From Bradyrhizobium sp. Ce-3 (lineage in GTDB: Bacteria; Pseudomonadota; Alphaproteobacteria; Rhizobiales; Xanthobacteraceae), in assembly GCF_022835695.1 (NCBI RefSeq), contig NZ_BQUV01000005.1, positions 542,806 through 606,805 of the forward strand: a DNA stretch of 64,000 bases, written 5' to 3'. The first letter of the stretch is position 1; each line of letters begins with the position of its first letter. Shown in pieces: positions 7,932 through 16,167 of the stretch. A program made the translations under genes and the position numbers. Under the pieces are notes generated by a model. The model did no database searches, had not been told where the DNA came from, and worked only from the letters and a program-made list of their open reading frames with translations.

Positions 7932-8165
7932 ATGGACATCAAGAGCTTCACGATTGCGGCCGTCATCCTGGCGCTGGTCGCGACACCGACCCTGGCCCAG
8001 GGCCGGCGAGGCGGCGGCGGGGGCGATACCAAGGCGGAGCAGAAGCCAAAGGTCGACGAGAAGGCCTACAAGGCCGCGCTCGATCGTATCCCCGAGCCCA
8101 AGGAGAAATACGATCCCTGGGGCGTCACCAAGCCGGCCGCCGATCCGGCCAAGAAGCCGAAATAG
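7932..8165 (+). CDS. Small secreted protein with DPWGV motif (77 aa)
   Basis: The start at 7932 is chosen for the GAAAGAG ribosome site and because it gives a clean signal peptide (MDIKSFTIAAVILALVATP, cleaved after TLAQ or nearby). The mature protein is a Gly-rich linker followed by a charged stretch with KAYKAALDRIPEPKEKYDPW. A paralogue with the same signature (KAYKDSLSKIP, DPWGV) is encoded at 22370-22672. Function unknown; the caspase-like gene follows by 136 bp. Confidence 0.75.
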   Translation: MDIKSFTIAAVILALVATPTLAQGRRGGGGGDTKAEQKPKVDEKAYKAALDRIPEPKEKYDPWGVTKPAADPAKKPK

Positions 8166-8301
8166 CAGCCGAATTGGCCGGACGTCCCGGGCCCCTGCGA
8201 CAATTCGACAGCAGAGCCGGGGGCGGCGGCACATTGCCTGATCGCATGAACCTTCGCCTCATGGCCTTCGACCCATCTCCGACGTCATTTCGGAGGCCGC
8301 C

Positions 8302-9747
8302 ATGGTTCGCCGTTTGCTGCTCAGCCTGAGCGTTCCGGCTGCGATCCTGTTCGGCGCCGTGCCGGCATTGGCGGAAAACCGGCTGGCGCTGGTGATTGGG
8401 CAGTCCGCCTACAAGTCGGTGCCCGCGCTGCCCAATCCGGCCAATGACGCCAAGGCGATGTCGCAAATGCTGACCGATGCCGGATTTGCAGTGACGTCGG
8501 CGTCGGATCTGTCGCAGGACGAGATGCGGGTGAAGATCAGCGATTTCGCCGGCCAGGTGGCGGCGAAGGGCGCCGATACGGTGGCGCTGGTGTTCTATGC
8601 CGGGCACGGCCTGCAGATCGACGGCGAGAACTATCTGGTGCCGGTCGATGTCGACCCGAAGCGCGAGGCCGACATTCCGATCCAGGCGGTGCGCCTCAAC
8701 GACATCCTGAACACGCTGACCTCGGTGCCGAGCCGGATGCGCATCGTGCTGCTCGACGCCTGCCGCAACAATCCGTTCCCCGAACTGAGCAAGACCGCGG
8801 GGCACGGGCTTGCGATCGTCGATGCCAAGGTCGGTGCGCCCGGCACCTTCGTCTCGTTCTCGACCTCGCCGGGCGCGGAAGCCGAGGACGGCACCGGCGC
8901 CAACAGCCCCTATACGACGGCTTTGCTGGCCTCGGCGAAGGAGCCGGGCGTCCCGATCGAGGACACCTTCAAGCGCGTCCGCGTCGCCGTGAACAAGGTC
9001 ACCGACGGCCGCCAGACCCCGTGGGACTCGTCATCCCTCACCGAAGATTTTCGCTTTACCCAGGGCGCGACGCCTGCACCTGCGGCGCTGCCGATCCCGG
9101 CTGCGGCCAAGCGCACCGTCGATGACTGGAAGCGCGAATTGCAGGGCAAGCCGATCGAGGCCGCCAACGAGCTGATGGTGGCTGACGGTACCGACGAATC
9201 CTATGAAGCCTTCGCCGCGTTGTTCGCCGGCACGCCGCGTGGCCTGCAGGCGCGCGACTGGCTTGACCGGCATCGCCGCATGGTGGCGTGGAACAATGCC
9301 ATTCTCGTCAACACGGCGGCGGCGTATCGCGGCTTCCTTGCGCAATATGCTGACACCGACCTGACACCTACCGCACGCAAGCTGATCGAACGGCTGCGCT
9401 ACCGTCCCGATCCGACACCGGCCGTCGCGCTCAGCGTGCCCGCCACCAGCGTCGCGTTGGCGGCGCCGACCTGTCCCTGCAACGCGGCACCGCCGCAGCA
9501 GCAGCAGAAGGCCGCCGTGGCGCCGGCCAAGAAGGGGGGCGGTAAGCGCGCCGATCCCGATCCGCCGCGGCGCGCAGGCAAGCGTCCGCCGCGCGTCGTG
9601 GTCGAGGACGATGTCGTGGTGGTGCGCCGTCCGCCGCCGGCCGTGGTCTACGAGCCCGTCGGACCGCCGACCGGAATCGGGATTGGCATCGGCGGCGGCG
9701 GTTATCGCGGCAACTACGGCGGCGGTTACCGCAGGGGTGGATACTGA
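8302..9747 (+). CDS. Secreted caspase-like (C14 family) protein
   Basis: A 481-residue protein with a signal peptide cleaved after PALA (residue 24) and a caspase p20-like domain at about 27-250. The His-Cys dyad is visible as FYAGHGLQI (His102) and LLDACRNNPF (Cys154), and YLVPVD between them is typical of bacterial C14 members. The C-terminal third is low-complexity: Pro/Lys/Arg-rich, then Gly/Tyr-rich ending near GGGYRRGGY. Bacterial orthocaspases cleave after basic residues; export here points to a periplasmic or envelope role. The substrate is unknown. Confidence 0.85.
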   Translation: MVRRLLLSLSVPAAILFGAVPALAENRLALVIGQSAYKSVPALPNPANDAKAMSQMLTDAGFAVTSASDLSQDEMRVKISDFAGQVAAKGADTVALVFYAGHGLQIDGENYLVPVDVDPKREADIPIQAVRLNDILNTLTSVPSRMRIVLLDACRNNPFPELSKTAGHGLAIVDAKVGAPGTFVSFSTSPGAEAEDGTGANSPYTTALLASAKEPGVPIEDTFKRVRVAVNKVTDGRQTPWDSSSLTEDFRFTQGATPAPAALPIPAAAKRTVDDWKRELQGKPIEAANELMVADGTDESYEAFAALFAGTPRGLQARDWLDRHRRMVAWNNAILVNTAAAYRGFLAQYADTDLTPTARKLIERLRYRPDPTPAVALSVPATSVALAAPTCPCNAAPPQQQQKAAVAPAKKGGGKRADPDPPRRAGKRPPRVVVEDDVVVVRRPPPAVVYEPVGPPTGIGIGIGGGGYRGNYGGGYRRGGY

Positions 9748-9820
9748 CGCACCAATCGCGTAAAGGGTTTCCCCGCATGAGATGCGATGCCGGAAGAATC
9801 GCGTCTCACGGGAGGACGCT

Positions 9821-11845
9821 ATGCGATCCCTGTTTCGCCTGCTTGCCGCGCTGCTGCTGTGCGTTCAGCCGGCGCTCGCCTGGGAGTATTGGGGCGGCGA
9901 TCGCGGGGGACAGCGCTTCTCGCCGTTGACGCAGATCACGTCGGACAATGTCGGCACGCTGGTGCGCGGCTGGGAATTCCGCACCGGCGATCTCGACACC
10001 CGCCCGCCCGATGTGATGAAGCGCACCAAGTTCGAGGTGACGCCGCTGTTCGTCGAGGACAGCCTGATCTTCTGCACGCCGTTCAACGAGGTGATCGCGC
10101 TCGATCCCGGCACCGGCGCGCAGAAATGGCGGTTCGATCCGCGGATCAGCATGCGGCACCGGCCGGCCAATCGTTTTGTCTGCCGCGGTGTCGCGCACTG
10201 GACCGACGATCGCGCCGCCGATGGCGCGGCCTGCAAGTCACGGATCTTCGCCGGCACCAATGACACCCGCCTGATCGCGCTCGACGCCCGGACCGGCAAG
10301 CCCTGCGCCGATTTTGGCGACCATGGCGAGATCAAGATCGACGCCGGCATGAAGCTGGAATGGCCGGGCGAGTTTCAGATCACGTCGGCGCCGGTGACCG
10401 GACGCGGTGTGGTCGTGGTCGGCTCCGCGATCGGCGACAACCGGCGGGTCGATGCGCCGCTCGGCGCGGTGCGCGCCTTCGACGCGCGGACCGGCCAGCC
10501 GCGCTGGACTTTCGATCCGCTGATACACAGCGGCGTCGAAGCTGGCCACAGCAATGTCTGGGCGCCGATGTCGGTGGACGAGGAGCGGGGCCTGGTGTTC
10601 CTGCCGACGACATCGCCCAGTCCGGACTTCTGGGGCGGCAAGCGACCCGGTAATGACGAGCACGCCAATTCCGTCGTCGCGCTGCGCATCGAGACCGGCG
10701 AGCTGGTGTGGGCATTCCAGACCACACATCACGACGTCTGGGACTACGACCTGCCGGCGCAGCCGACGCTGACGCGGATCGACACCGGTTCGGGCATGCG
10801 CGACGTCGTGATCCAGCCGACCAAGCAGGGCTTCGTGTTCGTGCTCGACCGCGACACCGGTAAGCCGGTGTGGCCGGTCGAGGAGCGCGCGGTGCCGCAG
10901 AACGGCGCCGAAGGCGAGAAGCTGTCGCCGACGCAGCCGTTCCCCACCCATGTGCCGCCGCTGCTGACGCAACGGATCGGCGCCGACGATGCGTTCGGCC
11001 TGGTGCCGGGCTTCGAGCGCGCGGCCTGTGAGAAGCTATTCGGGCAATCGCGCAACGAGGGCCTGTTCACGCCGCCATCGCCCCAGGGCACCGTGATCTA
11101 TCCGATGACCGGCGGCGGCGTGAACTGGGGCAGCGCGGCGTTCGATCCGGTCAACCAGATCCTCTATGCCAATGTCAGCCACGCCGTGCAGATCGTCACG
11201 CTGATCCCGCGCGACCAGGCCAAGGGCTTCAATCCGCCGCCCGGCCATGATTTCGGCCAGCAGGAGGGCGCGCCGTTTGCGATGTCGCGGGCGGTCGCGC
11301 GGTCGCCGCTCGGCACGCTCTGCAACAAGCCGCCCTGGGGCGAGACGGTGGCGGTCGATCTCAAGGCCGGAAAGATCCTCTGGCATGCGCCGGTCGGCAC
11401 CAGCGAGGATCTCGCGCCGCTCGGCATCGCACTCAACACCGGCACGCCACTGCTCAGCGGCGTCGCGATCACCGCGGGCGGCCTCGTGTTCACCGGCGCG
11501 ATGGACGCCTATCTGCGCGCATTCGATGCCAGGTCGGGCAAGCAGCTATGGCTCGGCCGGCTTCCGGTGCCGGGCGTCGCCAATCCGATGACCTATCTCT
11601 GGAAGGGCGAGCAGTATGTCGTGATCGGCGCCGGCGGCCATTCCGAGGGCGGCACCTCGATCGGCGACAGCGTGGTGGCATTTCGCCTGCCTCGCCAGGG
11701 CGAGGGGGTGTCGTTGTGGGCGCGCATTATTGACCGTCCGGGCGGGCGGTTCGAGGCCAAAGCGGTCGCGGCCGCACTCGTTCTCATCGCACTCGTCGCG
11801 CTGCTGTGGCGCTGGCGGCGGGGACGTCGCGCCAGCGCTGCCTAG
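9821..11845 (+). CDS. PQQ-dependent membrane-anchored dehydrogenase
   Basis: A 674-residue quinoprotein. GGAGGA before the ATG at 9821 sets the start; residues 1-20 are a signal peptide (LLAALLLCVQPALA). The body is an eight-bladed PQQ propeller with repeated W-motifs (for example GAQKWRFDP, LVWAFQTTHHDVWDYDLP and YVVIGAGGHSEGGTSIGDS), as in glucose and polyol dehydrogenases. Residues about 645-665 form a C-terminal membrane helix (LVLIALVALLWRW) ending in arginines. This differs from classical membrane glucose dehydrogenase, which has five N-terminal helices. It probably oxidises a sugar or alcohol in the periplasm and passes electrons to the quinone pool. Confidence 0.85.
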   Translation: MRSLFRLLAALLLCVQPALAWEYWGGDRGGQRFSPLTQITSDNVGTLVRGWEFRTGDLDTRPPDVMKRTKFEVTPLFVEDSLIFCTPFNEVIALDPGTGAQKWRFDPRISMRHRPANRFVCRGVAHWTDDRAADGAACKSRIFAGTNDTRLIALDARTGKPCADFGDHGEIKIDAGMKLEWPGEFQITSAPVTGRGVVVVGSAIGDNRRVDAPLGAVRAFDARTGQPRWTFDPLIHSGVEAGHSNVWAPMSVDEERGLVFLPTTSPSPDFWGGKRPGNDEHANSVVALRIETGELVWAFQTTHHDVWDYDLPAQPTLTRIDTGSGMRDVVIQPTKQGFVFVLDRDTGKPVWPVEERAVPQNGAEGEKLSPTQPFPTHVPPLLTQRIGADDAFGLVPGFERAACEKLFGQSRNEGLFTPPSPQGTVIYPMTGGGVNWGSAAFDPVNQILYANVSHAVQIVTLIPRDQAKGFNPPPGHDFGQQEGAPFAMSRAVARSPLGTLCNKPPWGETVAVDLKAGKILWHAPVGTSEDLAPLGIALNTGTPLLSGVAITAGGLVFTGAMDAYLRAFDARSGKQLWLGRLPVPGVANPMTYLWKGEQYVVIGAGGHSEGGTSIGDSVVAFRLPRQGEGVSLWARIIDRPGGRFEAKAVAAALVLIALVALLWRWRRGRRASAA

Positions 11846-12099
11846 GGGCGCGTTCCGTTGCTAGCCTAGTTGTCCCCTATGCGCGCTCTGTCTCTTCGAT
11901 GGTGGTTTTTGGACCACTTCGCGGCGCTTCCGCTGTTCAAGGACCGGTGCCGGATCAGAGTGCCACGCTGGCTTGTCCGATACTTCTGACCACTAGTCTC
12001 CGAGTGGTCCCATCCACTATTCTCCTGAAATGATCTCGAATCAGGATGAGCAGATCACCTGCATTCGCTTGCTCCTGATTTACCGAAGGTATCCACTGG
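11846..12099. other. Intergenic junction before the restriction operon
   Basis: No gene is supported in these 254 bases. The base composition changes from strongly GC-rich to more balanced towards hsdM, which marks the left edge of the probable acquired block. The hsdM promoter must lie here; I cannot name a -35/-10 pair with confidence. Confidence 0.4.
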
Positions 12100-14334
12100 A
12101 TGAACGTCCAACTCCACAATGAGCTCAAATCCGAAATCTGGGAAATCGCAAACCGCCTACGTGGTCCGTATCGCCCGCCTCAATACCGGCTCGTTATGTT
12201 ACCCATGGTCGTCCTGCGAAGGCTTGATTGCGTCCTTGAGCGGACCAAGGACGCCGTGCTGAAGCAACATAAGAAGCTGACGGCGCAAAAGATGCCCAAG
12301 AACGCGATGGAGAGACTGCTCGGGAAGGCAGCGGACCCAACGCGCCAACATCCTCTTTACAACACCAGCCCCTTTACCTTTGCAAAGCTGCTTGGCGATG
12401 CCGAAAACATAGCACCTAATCTCGTGTCCTACATTAACGGCTTCTCGCCGACCGCCAGGGCGATCTTTGACAAGTTCAAATTCAACGACCAGATCGAAAA
12501 GCTGGATTCCAGCAATCGGTTATTCACGATCGTCAAGGCGATGGCGGACGTAGACCTACACCCGGACCGCATCGTTAACCTGCAAATGGGGTATCTGTTC
12601 GAGCATCTGGTGATGCGCTTCAACGAACAGGCGAACGAGGAGGCCGGCGACCACTTCACCCCGCGCGAAGTCATCCGCTTAATGGCCAATCTCGTCTACA
12701 CGGGCGAGAAGGACGTCTACCGGCCAGGCATCTTCCGTACGATCTATGATCCGGCTTGCGGTACAGGTGGAATGCTGTCGGAATCCGAAAAGTTCATTCT
12801 CGACCAGAACGATGGGGCAAACCTCGCTCTCTTCGGGCAGGAATATAACGACGAGTCCTGGGCCATCTGTTGCTCCGATATGCTCATTAAGGACGAGGAC
12901 ACAAGCAGCATCGTGCTTGCGGATACGTTGGGCGACGGCAAGACATTCGATGGATTTCAGGGCAAGCAGTTTCACTATCTTTTGGCCAATCCTCCATTTG
13001 GAGTGGAGTGGAAGGACCAGCAAAAGGTCGTTGAAAAGGAGCACAATGAACTAGGCTTTTCCGGCCGCTTCGGCGCCGGACTACCAGCAATCAACGATGG
13101 CTCGCTGCTGTTCTTGCAGCACATGATTTCCAAGATGCACCCTTTCAAGAAAGGGGATGAAGACGCGGTCGGTTCCAAGATCGCCATCGTTTTCAACGGC
13201 TCGCCGCTCTTCTCCGGCGATGCCGGGTCGGGTCCGTCGAACATCAGGCGCTGGATCATCGAGAACGATTGGCTGGATGCCATCGTCGCCATGCCGGATC
13301 AGCTTTTCTACAACACCGGCATCTTCACCTATGTCTGGCTTGTTACAAATCGCAAGGCGCCCGAGCGACGCGGCAAGGTGCAGTTGATTGACGGGACCCG
13401 CTTCTTCGAGCGCATGACGAAGAGCCTCAACAACAAGCGCAACCAAGTCACCGAAGCCCAGATTCGGCAGTTGACCCGCATCTACGGCAACTGTCTCGAT
13501 GGCGAGACGGCCGAAGTATCCATCGATGGCAACCGTGAAACGCGCGTCGTCTCTCGCATCTTTGAGAACCGAGAGTTCGGCTTCCTCAAGGTGACTGTCG
13601 AGCGCCCCCTGCGCATGAATTTCGAGGCCACAGCGGAACGCATCGCTCGACTGGATGACCAAACTGCCTTCATTAATCTCGCCATCTCAAAGAAGCGTAA
13701 GGACGAAGCCACTGCGGCCGCGGAAATCGAAGAGGGGCGCAAGCTTCAAGGTGCCGTCCGCGCCATCTTGGCCAAGTTGAAAGGCAAGGGCCGATATATG
13801 GATCGCGAGATGTTCGAGGTTGATCTCGATAGCGCGGCAAAAAGAGCCGGATTCGCGCTTGCCGCGGCGCTCAAGAAGGCGATTTTTGCTGCATTGGGGG
13901 AGCGCGACCCGAACGCCGAGATCTGCCGCGACGGTAAGGGCAGGCCTGAGCCGGACAGCGAGTTGCGTGATACGGAGAACATCCCTCTCCCTGAGACCTT
14001 CGAGATGCCAAGGGCATTTCTAGACGTGGTGAACAAGAAGGAGAACGTCGCGCACAGGGGGGCGGCATTACCGATGTTCTTCGGCCCGGATAAGCCAAAC
14101 GAATACCTTGTAGAGGCGATGACCCCTTTTATCGAGGACTACATGGCGCGCGAAGTGCTGCCCCACGTGCCGGATGCGTGGGTGGACTATGACAAGACCA
14201 AGGTGGGTTACGAAGTCCCGATCAATCGGCACTTCTATGTCTACAAGTCGCCACGCGAGCTGGGCGAGATAGAGGCAGAAATCGCTGCACTGGAAGGTGA
14301 GATTGCCGAGTTGTTAAAGGGGCTGACGGCGTGA
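12100..14334 (+). CDS. hsdM: Type I restriction-modification DNA methyltransferase subunit
   Basis: A 744-residue N6-adenine methyltransferase subunit. Visible parts are the N-terminal HsdM helical domain (about 10-150), FTPREV at 186-191, the SAM-binding motif DPACGTGG at 217-224 and the catalytic NPPFG at 297-301. A long C-terminal extension (about 480-744) ends in a coiled-coil-like stretch (ELGEIEAEIAALEGEIAELL) that contacts HsdS in related enzymes. Two HsdM and one HsdS form the methylase. The stop overlaps the GTG start of hsdS, so the two are translationally coupled. Confidence 0.95.
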   Translation: MNVQLHNELKSEIWEIANRLRGPYRPPQYRLVMLPMVVLRRLDCVLERTKDAVLKQHKKLTAQKMPKNAMERLLGKAADPTRQHPLYNTSPFTFAKLLGDAENIAPNLVSYINGFSPTARAIFDKFKFNDQIEKLDSSNRLFTIVKAMADVDLHPDRIVNLQMGYLFEHLVMRFNEQANEEAGDHFTPREVIRLMANLVYTGEKDVYRPGIFRTIYDPACGTGGMLSESEKFILDQNDGANLALFGQEYNDESWAICCSDMLIKDEDTSSIVLADTLGDGKTFDGFQGKQFHYLLANPPFGVEWKDQQKVVEKEHNELGFSGRFGAGLPAINDGSLLFLQHMISKMHPFKKGDEDAVGSKIAIVFNGSPLFSGDAGSGPSNIRRWIIENDWLDAIVAMPDQLFYNTGIFTYVWLVTNRKAPERRGKVQLIDGTRFFERMTKSLNNKRNQVTEAQIRQLTRIYGNCLDGETAEVSIDGNRETRVVSRIFENREFGFLKVTVERPLRMNFEATAERIARLDDQTAFINLAISKKRKDEATAAAEIEEGRKLQGAVRAILAKLKGKGRYMDREMFEVDLDSAAKRAGFALAAALKKAIFAALGERDPNAEICRDGKGRPEPDSELRDTENIPLPETFEMPRAFLDVVNKKENVAHRGAALPMFFGPDKPNEYLVEAMTPFIEDYMAREVLPHVPDAWVDYDKTKVGYEVPINRHFYVYKSPRELGEIEAEIAALEGEIAELLKGLTA

Positions 14335-15575
14335 CCACTTTCAGCGAGATTCGGTTGAAGTTCACCTCGGGCGAGCCGCTAAAGTACGGCGCCAATGCGG
14401 CTGCCGAGTTTGACAATCCCGACTGGCCCAGATTCGTGAGGATCACAGATATTGACGACACCGGAGGGCTCCGCGAGGAGACCTTTCGTTCACTGCCTCC
14501 AGAAGCGGCGAAATCATATCTGTTACGCGAAGGTGATGTCCTGCTCGCCCGTAGCGGCGCCACTGTAGGAAAATCATTCATCTACGAGAAACAATGGGGC
14601 GAGGCTTGCTATGCTGGCTATCTGATCCGGCTCCGTGTGTCTGACGAGTATGACGCACGCTACATCTATTGGTGTCTTCAGGGTTCCGGGTATTGGTCTG
14701 ATATCGAATCAAATCTAATTCAGGCAACTATCCAGAACGTTAGCGCTGAAAGGTATTCGAACTTTAGGGTGCCTTCACCACTGCTCGAAACTCAGCGACG
14801 AATTGCGCGGTTTTTGGATGAGAAGATAGCGCGGATCGATGGCCTGATCGAAAAGAAACGTGCCCTTCTGGATCGGTTGGCTGAACGGCGCCAAACCCTC
14901 ATCACCAGCGCCGTCACCAAGGGACTCAATCCCGCCGTCCTGATGAAACCTTCCGGCATCGACTGGCTGGGCGAAATCCCCGCGCACTGGAATCTCGTTC
15001 CCTTCAAGTGGCGCTGCCGAATAGAGAGCGGACAGGTTGACCCCCGCGAGCCGGAGTTTGCTAATATGCCGCTAATTGCCCCGGACCATATCGAAAGTGG
15101 GACAGGCCGCCTTTACGAGGTTGCGAGTGCGGCAGAGCAAGGGGCAATTAGCGGGAAATACCTCTGTCCCCCTGGAAGTATTCTCTACTCGAAAATTCGA
15201 CCCGCATTGCGCAAAGTGGCTCTCTACGAGGGAGCATGCCTTTGCAGCGCAGACATGTATGCAATCGACGCGAACTCACATTTTTTTCGAGAGTACCTTT
15301 TCTATTTCCTGCTTACGGACGCTTTCACCTCCTATGCAGAACTTGAATCCCTTCGAGTCGCGATGCCGAAGGTCAACAGGGAGGCGCTTGGCGCCTTTCC
15401 CTTGCCCCTTCCCGATAAAGGGGAGCAGCGCGAAATCGCGATCTTCTGTAAGGAGGCCGACCATAACCACCGGAACGTCACCGATCGCGTCGACGATAGC
15501 ATCGTGAAACTGGAAGATTACCGTATGACCCTCATTACCGCCGCCGTTACAGGACGTATCTCGGAGCTAGCATGA
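14331..15575 (+). CDS. hsdS: Type I restriction-modification specificity subunit
   Basis: A 414-residue specificity subunit with two target-recognition domains. The first runs about residues 5-155; the first conserved region is the helical stretch from RRIARFLDEKIARIDGLIEK to QTLITSAVTKGL (about 160-200). KPSGIDWLGEIPAHW opens the second domain (about 207-365), and a second helical region closes the protein. It recognises the two halves of a bipartite target and docks HsdM and HsdR. It starts with GTG inside the hsdM stop (GTGA). Its own stop overlaps the ATG of the next gene (ATGA), so the operon is tightly coupled. Confidence 0.93.
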   Translation: MTTFSEIRLKFTSGEPLKYGANAAAEFDNPDWPRFVRITDIDDTGGLREETFRSLPPEAAKSYLLREGDVLLARSGATVGKSFIYEKQWGEACYAGYLIRLRVSDEYDARYIYWCLQGSGYWSDIESNLIQATIQNVSAERYSNFRVPSPLLETQRRIARFLDEKIARIDGLIEKKRALLDRLAERRQTLITSAVTKGLNPAVLMKPSGIDWLGEIPAHWNLVPFKWRCRIESGQVDPREPEFANMPLIAPDHIESGTGRLYEVASAAEQGAISGKYLCPPGSILYSKIRPALRKVALYEGACLCSADMYAIDANSHFFREYLFYFLLTDAFTSYAELESLRVAMPKVNREALGAFPLPLPDKGEQREIAIFCKEADHNHRNVTDRVDDSIVKLEDYRMTLITAAVTGRISELA

Positions 15576-16159
15576 CTCTCGATGTGTCCAGTTACTTCGA
15601 TCACATCAAGGCGTATATCAGCGAGAAATACATCGTCCATCGCGGTGAGGGTGGTGAGATTGTTCTTACGGAGGCATATTTCCGCGAGGGCGAAACCAAA
15701 AAGTCCACCCGGATTGTTCGACTGCCGTACCGGGGCAAGGCGTTCGCCATAAAGCTCGATGGCCGAAACGACCCACTCTTCCACTTCCTCGATAACAACG
15801 GGAAGGAGTGGTCAAAACGGTGTGACTTCATTGTGTTTCAATGCATCAACCGCAAGATCATGGCCCACCTCTTTGAGTTTAAGACAAAGAGTTTGGATGC
15901 AGGGTCAATTGTCGATCAACTTAAATCGGGCGCGCATTGGTGCGCCTGCCTCCGTAAGGTGGTCGAACAATATACGGGTGATAGCAGGCCGCTAAAGCTC
16001 AAGAAGTTCGTTCTCACTGAGAACAACAGTCCCGCTGCCTATTTGGACGCGGCGAACAAATATCTCGCGCGAGACCCGTCCGTGCGGCACTATCATTATG
16101 ACGAAATTGAAACTCTTACACTTGATGATCTTGAGAACGATTCTGTAAACACGGTTTGA
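15572..16159 (+). CDS. Accessory protein in the type I RM operon, PD-(D/E)XK-like
   Basis: A 195-residue protein that I cannot assign to a named family. It begins inside the hsdS stop codon (ATGA) and ends 8 bp before hsdR, so it is a built-in member of the operon. The central stretch RCDFIVFQ (Asp85), hydrophobic strand, LFEFKTKS (Glu102, Lys104) and then VDQLKSG (Gln116) matches the layout of a PD-(D/E)XK nuclease core (D, 16 residues, ExK, then Q in the next helix). No HTH or membrane segment is visible. It could be an extra nuclease, an inactive nuclease-fold partner of HsdR, or a control protein. The fold call is from motif spacing only. Confidence 0.6.
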   Translation: MTLDVSSYFDHIKAYISEKYIVHRGEGGEIVLTEAYFREGETKKSTRIVRLPYRGKAFAIKLDGRNDPLFHFLDNNGKEWSKRCDFIVFQCINRKIMAHLFEFKTKSLDAGSIVDQLKSGAHWCACLRKVVEQYTGDSRPLKLKKFVLTENNSPAAYLDAANKYLARDPSVRHYHYDEIETLTLDDLENDSVNTV

Positions 16160-16167
16160 GGGTAACA

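Noticed and set aside
12746-13054. Nested ORF in hsdM
   Set aside because: Out-of-frame shadow inside the methyltransferase core with no own start signal.
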